A stretch of DNA of 64,000 nt, taken from positions 310,001-374,000 of the forward strand of contig NZ_CP155796.1 in assembly GCF_039729195.1 (NCBI RefSeq), read 5' to 3'. This stretch comes from Mycobacterium sp. DL (GTDB lineage Bacteria; Actinomycetota; Actinomycetes; Mycobacteriales; Mycobacteriaceae). The notes below the pieces were generated by a model. The model worked only from the letters and a program-made list of their open reading frames with translations. It was not told the origin of the DNA and ran no database searches. The first letter of the stretch is position 1. The number at the start of each line of letters is the position of its first letter. The translations under genes were made by a program, and so were the position numbers. Below, piece by piece: positions 57,920 through 64,000 of the stretch.

Positions 57920-60900
57920 CTATTCGGTGACGGCCCCGACCACCGTCTCGGGCGTGACTGGCTCGCCCGTGGGCGCCGCCTGCGCCTGCGGTTCGGATTC
58001 TGGTAGCTGTCCGACGAGGTAATCGGCGAGCCCGCCGATGGTCGGATAGTCGAACACGGCGGTGGCATTGATCGTGAACGCGCCACCGAACTGGGTGTGC
58101 AAGCGGTTGCGGAGTTCGATCGCCATCAACGAGTCGGTCCCCAGATCGAGGAACCGACTGGATGCGGCGGGCGGTTGGGCCAGTCGCAGGAAGTTCTGCA
58201 CCTCGCGCTGCAGGAACTCGGTGACAAAACCAGCGCGCTGGGGCACTGGAATCTCCTGCAGTTGCTTGAGCAACTCACTGTCACCGGTGACCTCGCCGAC
58301 GGCGCTCGGCAACACGAGGTCGAGAATCGGTGGACGCGAACTGCCCAGCACCTTGGCGGCGCGCTGCCAGTTGGCCTTGATGACGGTTGCCTGGCCGGTG
58401 CCATTGGCCACGACCTCGGCCAGAGCGCCCAGCGCTGCCGACGGTTCTAGCGGAATCAGGCCCTGGGCACCGATGTTCGCGCTCGCGGCTTCCGAGGAGG
58501 CCATGCCACCCTGGGCCCACGGGCCGAAGTTGACCCCGGTGGCCGGCAGGCCGTGGGCTCTCCTCTGTGCGACCAGCCCGTCGAGCAGCGCATTGGCGGT
58601 CGCGTAGTTGGCCTGACCGGGTGACCCGAACATGCTGGCCACCGATGAGGACACGATGAAGAAGTCCAGATCGTCGTCCCTGGTCAACCGGTCCAAGTGA
58701 CTTGCACCGAATGCCTTGGGCGCCAATGTCGTTCGGAAGCGCTCAGGGGTCAGCTGAGACAGCAACCCGTCGTCGAGCACGCCCGCCAGGTGCACCACCC
58801 CGGCAAGCGGCGGACGTTCCGCGCGGATCTGCCCCAGCAGAGACGCGACCTCGGATTCGTTGCCGACATCGGCGGCGAAGACATGGATTCGGCACCGGTA
58901 GCGCTCGGTTAGGTCGTCGATCACCTGTTGTGCGTGCGCGTCGGGCGCGCGCCGGCCGGCCAGCACGATGTCGCCGGCACCGAGTTGGGCCAGATGTGCC
59001 GCCGTGTGCAGGCCGATGGCACCGAGTCCTCCGGTGATCAGATAGCTCCGATCGCCGCGGGGAGTGAGCGGATTCGGAATCTGCAGAACGATTTTCCCGA
59101 TGTGGCGCGCCTGCTGCATGCGGCGGAACGCGGCCCTGGCCTCCGTCAGGGGGTAGATCTCCGCCGGCAGCGCCTCCCACTCGCCGCGCGCCATGCCGTC
59201 CGACACCTCGGTCAGCAGCCGTTTGATGTGCTCGGGGTGCTGCAGGGTGGTGACGTCCAGGGCGACGATCTCGTACTGGATGTCCGGGCGCGCGGCTGCC
59301 ATCTGCTCGGGTGTCCAGATGTCGCGCTTGGCGATCTCGGCGAAGCGACCATTGCGGGCGGTGGCTCGCACGGTTGCCTCGAGGAACCCCTCGTTGGTGA
59401 GGCTGTTGAGCACCACATCGACGCCCTCACCGTCGGTGTCGTTGAGGATCTCGTCGGCGAAATCCGTAGTGCGAGAGTCGTAAACGTACTTCACGCCCAT
59501 TCTGCGTAGCGTTGCGCGCTTGTAGGTGCTGGCGGTCGCGAAGACGGTGGCCCCGTGCTGCTGAGCCATCTGGATCGCGGCCAGTCCCACGCCGCCGCTG
59601 GCGGCATGGATGAGGACACGGTCGCCGGGCTGCAACTGCGCCCAGTCGAACGCCAGTCTGGCGGTCAGCGCGGCGGCGGGAATGGTGGCCGCCGAGACGG
59701 GGCTCAGCCCGTCAGGCACCGGCGCGACCAACTGGGCAGGCACATTGAATCGGCTGGAGAAGGCCCCCTGCATGAAGCCGTACACGCGCTGGCCGACCTC
59801 GAATCCGCTGACGTCGCCACCCAACTGGGTGACGACCCCTGCGAAGTCTCCGCCGATCGGTCCGGGGTCGCCCGGGTAGAGACCGAGGACGTTGAGCACA
59901 TCCCGGAAGTTGAGGCCTGCGGCCTCGACCCGGACCTGCACGTACCCCTCGGCGGGAGCCGGCACGTCGGCCTCGGTCAAACGCAGGTTGTCGATGGCGC
60001 CGCGCTCGGTGGGCGCCAGTACGTAGTCGGTGGAACGCGGCACCGTGAGGTGACCACTGCGCGCCCACGGCAGTAACCGCGAGGCGAGCAGCTTGCCCTG
60101 TCGCAGAGCGAGTTCCGGTTCGTCGATCGGCGCGGCCAACAGGCTGGTCAGTGCGCGCACCGCCTCCGCCGAGTTGTCGCTGTCGACCAGTCTGCAGCGA
60201 AGCGCGGGTTCCTCGTTGATCGTGGTCCGCCCGAACCCCCACAGCGCTGCCTGCACCGGATCGACCGGTTCGCCGGACTCGGTGGCCACGGCCCCGTCGG
60301 TGACGATCCAGAGGCCGTGCGGAAGTGTGACGCTGCCGCCCGGGGAGCCACGTTGCACGGTGTGGACCGCGCTGAGCAGGTGGGCGATCTCGGTCTCGAG
60401 GCGCTCGGCCGCAGCTGTGCCGGACTCGTCCGGGGCCGCTGCGGCACTGCGCCACACGACGCCGGAGAACGGCATCCCGCGCTCGTGGGCCTGTACCAGC
60501 AGCTGTCCCAGGGTTTCGGGATTCATCGCCCGGTCCAGCGGGATGCAGCCCGGCACAACGGCGGCCAGTTCGTCGAACCCGGCAATCAGCCAGGTGCCGC
60601 CCGGAGAGGCGCCGGCCCCGCTCTCCGCGGGGGCGGGCGGCGCCACCTCGTGCCAGCCGAGGGTGTAGAGCAATCGGGTGGCATCGCCGCCGAGTCCCCG
60701 CAGCAGTGCCTCGCGAGGCGCGCGCTTGACTGTGAACTCGCTGATCCCGCCCAGGTGGCGACCGTCCCGATCGACAAAATCGAGATCGAAGACCTGGGTT
60801 TCGCTGTCGAGGTCGCTGGGGTGCCACTTCGCGCGGCAGTAGAACCTTCGCGGCATCTTCTCGCGCAGCATCACCTGCCCGTAGCGCAGGGGTAGGAACA

Positions 60901-63900
60901 GATCCTCCACGCCCTGCTCGGCCGCGAGAAGCGCCGGGAACGCCGGGAATGCGACACCGGTGCACAGGTCCATGAGCACCGGGTGCATGGGCTCGGTTCC
61001 GAGCTGCTCGGCGAGTTCTTCGCCGACGAGGATGTCGCCGATCGCCTCACCCTCACCGAGCCACAGGGATTTCAGGGAACCCGACCAGGTCGGCCCCCAC
61101 GCCAGCTCCATGTCGGCGAAGGTCTCGAACAGCTCCTGCGGCCGCATGCGGTTCAGCCGCTCGATGGTCTCGTCGACAGCTTCGACGGGTTCGGATGCCG
61201 ATCCCTGGGTGCCGTCGGTGGCACCGGTGTCGTCAGCCGCGCCGGCGATGACGGTGCCGTCGGCGTTCAACGACCAGTCGGCGTCGCGCACCCCGTACGG
61301 GCGACTGTGCACCGTGAACTTCCACTCGCCGCTGGCTTCCAGCGGATGCAGCGTCAGCTGCACCTCCCGAGAGCTCTTCTCGGGCAGGATGATCGGCTCG
61401 TAGAAGAAGACATCCTTCACCCGCGCCGGAGGTCCGACCGCAGCCAATGCCATCGCCGCGTACGTCGCACCGGGCACCACGACGGTGCCGTAGATGACGT
61501 GGTCGCAGAGCCACGGCTGGGATTTGACGGACAACCTGCTGGTGTACACGGAGTCGCCCGAGGCGAGGTCCTTCGCGTTGCCGAGAATTCCGGAGACGGC
61601 AGGACCGTCGACGGCGATGCTCGACGCCTTCGGCCAGAACCGGCGGCGCTGGAACGGATAGGTGGGCAGTTCGAGGGCGCGGCGCGGTTGGTGCTGCAGC
61701 GCAGCAAAATCGGGCCGCAGGCCGCTGACGTAGGCCGCTGCCAGCGCGTCGGCGATCTGGCGCCGGTCGCCGACACCCTTGCGCAGCGAGACGACCGCCC
61801 GTGGTGCCGCCAGGTGTTCGGGCCAGACCTGTACCGCGGCCCCGGTGAGCACCGGTTGCGGACCGATCTCCATCAACACCGAGCATCCCAGGGCCGCGAC
61901 GGTGCGCACGCTTTCGGCGAACTGCACCGGTTGGCGGGAATGACGCCGCCAGTAGGCAGCGTCGAGCGGGGTTTGGGCGGTCAGCACCGTGCCGGTGCGA
62001 TTGCAGACCAACGGCAGTGTCGGGGCGGAGAACGGCAATTGTGCTGCGTACGACTCGAATTCGCCGAGCACCGGATCCAGCAGCTCCGAGTGGAACGCGT
62101 GGCTGGTCTGCAGCCAGGTGCAGCGGACCCCCTCGTCGGCGAACCGGGCGCTGATCTGCTCGAGATCCTCGCCCGGACCCGAGAGCACGGTGTTGGGTCC
62201 GTTGTAGGCGGCCACCGACACCCGCGGGAACTCGCCGGCGATCTCCTCGACGTGTTTGGCGTCGGCGAACACCGCTGTCATCCGCCCGCCGCCGGGCAGG
62301 CTCCCGAACATCCGGCCGCGTTCGGCTATCAGTCGGGCGCCGTCCTCGAGGCTGAAGACCCCCGCCACACAGGCCGCGGCGTACTGGCCCACACTGTGGC
62401 CGAGTACCACGTCGGGTTCGATGCCCCAGGACTGCCACAGTCGGGCCAGGCCCATCTCTACGGCAAAGAGCGCCGGCTGCGCAAACGAGGTGTGGCGCAG
62501 GGTTTCTCCCGCTGCGCCCGCGCTCTGACGATGGTCGGCGAACAGGACCTCCAGCAACGGCCGCGCCACGATGTGGCTGACGGCGTCCGCGCAGCGCGTC
62601 ACCGTGTCGGCGAAAACCGGCTCGGCGTCGAACAACTCGCGCGCCATCCCTGGATACTGGCTGCCCTGACCGGTGAACAGCCACGCAGTCGTCGGCCGGT
62701 TGAGGTGCTCGCCACGGACCACCCCGGGGCGCAACCGGTTCTCGGCCAGCTCGGCCAGGCCCTCGCGGGCGCCCCGCACCGAATCCACGACCAGCGCAGC
62801 CCGATGCTCGAAGTGCGAACGCCCCGTCCCGGCCGTCAGGCACACCTCGGCGAGGTCGATGTCCGGGTGCGAGCCCAACCAGGCGTCATAACGTTTCGCC
62901 AGCGCCACCAGTGCTTCCGGTGACCGTGCGGACAGCGGAAGGACATTCACCGGGCCTTCGCCGATGTCCGACCCGGGCGTGGTGGCCTCCACCGGTTCTT
63001 CGCCGTTCACCACAGGTTGCGGTGGCGCCTCCTCGATCAGCACGTGCGCATTCGTGCCGGTGAACCCGAAGGAACTCACCCCGGCGCGCCGCGGTCGGCC
63101 GTTCGTCTGCCACGCTCTGGGCTTGTCGACGACCTGCACCGGCAACGAGTCCCACGGGATGTGGGGCGACGGTGTGTCGAAGTGCAGACTCTGCGGCAGC
63201 ATCTCGTGCTGCAGAGACAGCACCACCTTGATCAGACCTGCTGCGCCGGAAGCGGATTCGAGATGGCCGATGTTCGTTTTCGCCGACCCCATCAGCAACG
63301 GCCGGTCCGCGTCGCGCCCGGCACCGTAAACGGCCCCGGCCGCCTGGACCTCGATCGGATCACCCAGCGGGGTGCCGGTCCCGTGCGCCTCGAGGTAGTC
63401 GACGTCGCCGCCGGTCAACCCGGCGCGGGTCAGAGCGGTGGCGATGAGGCGTTGCTGTGCGCCGCCATTGGGGACCGTCAATCCACTGGAGGCACCGTCC
63501 TGGTTCACCGCGCTGCTGCGGACGACGGCGCAGATCCGGTCGCCGTCACGCTGCGCGTCGCTCAGCCTCTTGAGCACAAGAATCCCGCAGCCTTCACTGC
63601 GCACGTAGCCGTCGGCCGACGCGTCGAAGGTCTTGCATCGGCCCACCGGCGAGAGCATCCGGGCGCGTGAGGCCGCGATGACGGTGATCGGGCTCAGCAG
63701 GACGTTCACACCGCCGGCCACCGCCAGATCGCAGTCGCCGGAATGCAGGGCCTGAACGGCCTGATGGACTGCCACCAGCGAGGAACTGCACGCGGTGTCG
63801 ACCGCCACCGCCGGTCCTTCGAGGCCGAGCGCGAACGCCACCCGACCGGAGATGGCGTTGAGCGCATTGCCGGTGATGAAATGGGGCTGGATCTTGTCGA

Positions 63901-64000
63901 CCGACTCAGCGGACAGCAGGTGCGCGTACTCGTTGGCGGCCACGCCGACGAAGACGCCGGTTCGGCTGCCGCGCAGTGCCGCGGGGGACAGGCCGGCCCT
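57920..64000 (-). CDS. Type I highly reducing polyketide synthase (5' end outside the window)
   Basis: The frame stays open to the right edge, so the true N-terminus is missing; about 2026 residues are visible. Domains in order: KS with the catalytic Cys in DTACSSSL and two His motifs (EAHGTGTPLGDP, KTNIGHLESASG); AT near 62700-61900 with GHSVG; DH near 61500 with DHVIYGTVVVPGATY; ER near 60000-59100 (DFAGVVTQLGGDVSGFEVGQ); KR near 59040-58480 (GGLGAIGLHTAAHLAQLG); ACP at about 58200-58010 with LGTDSLMAIEL. GHSVG with HAFH near 62095 points to malonyl-CoA, not methylmalonyl as in Mas. The layout resembles mycobacterial Pks2/Pks5-class enzymes that build long reduced acyl chains for envelope lipids. 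Confidence 0.9.
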   Translation of the reverse strand, partial: RAGLSPAALRGSRTGVFVGVAANEYAHLLSAESVDKIQPHFITGNALNAISGRVAFALGLEGPAVAVDTACSSSLVAVHQAVQALHSGDCDLAVAGGVNVLLSPITVIAASRARMLSPVGRCKTFDASADGYVRSEGCGILVLKRLSDAQRDGDRICAVVRSSAVNQDGASSGLTVPNGGAQQRLIATALTRAGLTGGDVDYLEAHGTGTPLGDPIEVQAAGAVYGAGRDADRPLLMGSAKTNIGHLESASGAAGLIKVVLSLQHEMLPQSLHFDTPSPHIPWDSLPVQVVDKPRAWQTNGRPRRAGVSSFGFTGTNAHVLIEEAPPQPVVNGEEPVEATTPGSDIGEGPVNVLPLSARSPEALVALAKRYDAWLGSHPDIDLAEVCLTAGTGRSHFEHRAALVVDSVRGAREGLAELAENRLRPGVVRGEHLNRPTTAWLFTGQGSQYPGMARELFDAEPVFADTVTRCADAVSHIVARPLLEVLFADHRQSAGAAGETLRHTSFAQPALFAVEMGLARLWQSWGIEPDVVLGHSVGQYAAACVAGVFSLEDGARLIAERGRMFGSLPGGGRMTAVFADAKHVEEIAGEFPRVSVAAYNGPNTVLSGPGEDLEQISARFADEGVRCTWLQTSHAFHSELLDPVLGEFESYAAQLPFSAPTLPLVCNRTGTVLTAQTPLDAAYWRRHSRQPVQFAESVRTVAALGCSVLMEIGPQPVLTGAAVQVWPEHLAAPRAVVSLRKGVGDRRQIADALAAAYVSGLRPDFAALQHQPRRALELPTYPFQRRRFWPKASSIAVDGPAVSGILGNAKDLASGDSVYTSRLSVKSQPWLCDHVIYGTVVVPGATYAAMALAAVGPPARVKDVFFYEPIILPEKSSREVQLTLHPLEASGEWKFTVHSRPYGVRDADWSLNADGTVIAGAADDTGATDGTQGSASEPVEAVDETIERLNRMRPQELFETFADMELAWGPTWSGSLKSLWLGEGEAIGDILVGEELAEQLGTEPMHPVLMDLCTGVAFPAFPALLAAEQGVEDLFLPLRYGQVMLREKMPRRFYCRAKWHPSDLDSETQVFDLDFVDRDGRHLGGISEFTVKRAPREALLRGLGGDATRLLYTLGWHEVAPPAPAESGAGASPGGTWLIAGFDELAAVVPGCIPLDRAMNPETLGQLLVQAHERGMPFSGVVWRSAAAAPDESGTAAAERLETEIAHLLSAVHTVQRGSPGGSVTLPHGLWIVTDGAVATESGEPVDPVQAALWGFGRTTINEEPALRCRLVDSDNSAEAVRALTSLLAAPIDEPELALRQGKLLASRLLPWARSGHLTVPRSTDYVLAPTERGAIDNLRLTEADVPAPAEGYVQVRVEAAGLNFRDVLNVLGLYPGDPGPIGGDFAGVVTQLGGDVSGFEVGQRVYGFMQGAFSSRFNVPAQLVAPVPDGLSPVSAATIPAAALTARLAFDWAQLQPGDRVLIHAASGGVGLAAIQMAQQHGATVFATASTYKRATLRRMGVKYVYDSRTTDFADEILNDTDGEGVDVVLNSLTNEGFLEATVRATARNGRFAEIAKRDIWTPEQMAAARPDIQYEIVALDVTTLQHPEHIKRLLTEVSDGMARGEWEALPAEIYPLTEARAAFRRMQQARHIGKIVLQIPNPLTPRGDRSYLITGGLGAIGLHTAAHLAQLGAGDIVLAGRRAPDAHAQQVIDDLTERYRCRIHVFAADVGNESEVASLLGQIRAERPPLAGVVHLAGVLDDGLLSQLTPERFRTTLAPKAFGASHLDRLTRDDDLDFFIVSSSVASMFGSPGQANYATANALLDGLVAQRRAHGLPATGVNFGPWAQGGMASSEAASANIGAQGLIPLEPSAALGALAEVVANGTGQATVIKANWQRAAKVLGSSRPPILDLVLPSAVGEVTGDSELLKQLQEIPVPQRAGFVTEFLQREVQNFLRLAQPPAASSRFLDLGTDSLMAIELRNRLHTQFGGAFTINATAVFDYPTIGGLADYLVGQLPESEPQAQAAPTGEPVTPETVVGAVTE

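Noticed and set aside
1..64000. tRNA, rRNA, prophage or replication origin
   Set aside because: No tRNA-like cloverleaf, rRNA segment, phage structural genes or DnaA-box cluster was noticed; a tRNA scan would be needed to be sure.

Overview
The window is high-GC actinobacterial DNA, almost certainly from a mycobacterium and probably a fast-growing environmental Mycolicibacterium. Evidence: many GTG starts, TANNNT -10 boxes abutting start codons (leaderless style), a PE-PPE domain protein, a wax ester synthase/DGAT, the arabinan transferase AftD, several FadE/FadD/Lip proteins, a KstR-type operator, and gene order recalling two M. tuberculosis blocks: Rv0217c-Rv0228 (lipW, lipC, WS/DGAT, aldehyde dehydrogenase, methyltransferase, glycosyltransferase, two envelope proteins, acyltransferase) and Rv0236c-Rv0244c (aftD, DUF2613, lpqI, TetR, htdX, fabG4, fadA2, fadE5). 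Family and ortholog names come from remembered protein features and synteny; no database was searched.

Layout. 1-12 kb: tail of a PE-PPE protein, a fadE-lipW operon divergent from lipC-WS/DGAT, a Phd/VapC toxin-antitoxin pair, a flavodoxin-fold reductase, and an Rv1428c-fadD12-lipO operon behind a perfect KstR-type palindrome. 12-19.7 kb: arylamine N-acetyltransferase, a large low-complexity secreted protein, an AraC-HTH/DinB fusion coupled to a RibD-C reductase, a FadE5 paralog, a tiny secreted WDD-repeat protein and a phosphotransferase-like protein. 19.7-23.3 kb: the Rv0223c-Rv0225 block. 23.3-32.6 kb: a catabolic island interrupting that synteny: tripartite tricarboxylate transporter (TctBAC), two MmgE/PrpD proteins, an SDR, a divergent IclR regulator, then an MFS exporter and a VOC protein. 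32.9-34.2 kb: an MpaB-family oxygenase flanked by two homologous small membrane proteins. 34.2-38.6 kb: Rv0226c-Rv0228 homologs. 38.6-39.7 kb: an intact IS481-family element with perfect ends and a GCTAGT duplication, placed exactly on the shared stop codons of two convergent genes. 39.7-47.5 kb: acyl-CoA ligase, AftD, DUF2613, UspA and LpqI. 47.5-55.3 kb: TetR, HtdX, FabG4, FadA2, an F420 oxidoreductase and FadE5, a fatty acyl beta-oxidation/reduction set. 55.4-64 kb: DapB-like dehydrogenase, SDR, TspO, and most of a highly reducing type I PKS running off the right edge.

The strongest non-coding signal is a structured element at about 53.1-53.26 kb, between fadA2/LLM and fadE5, with an 11-bp closing stem, two inner hairpins and a Crp-like palindrome with a -10 box just upstream. 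It sits where M. tuberculosis encodes sRNA F6 (SfdS). Other regulatory signals are three Crp-like palindromes, two KstR-like sites, a CTTACTC/GAGTAAG palindrome between fabG4 and fadA2, and several stem-loop terminators.
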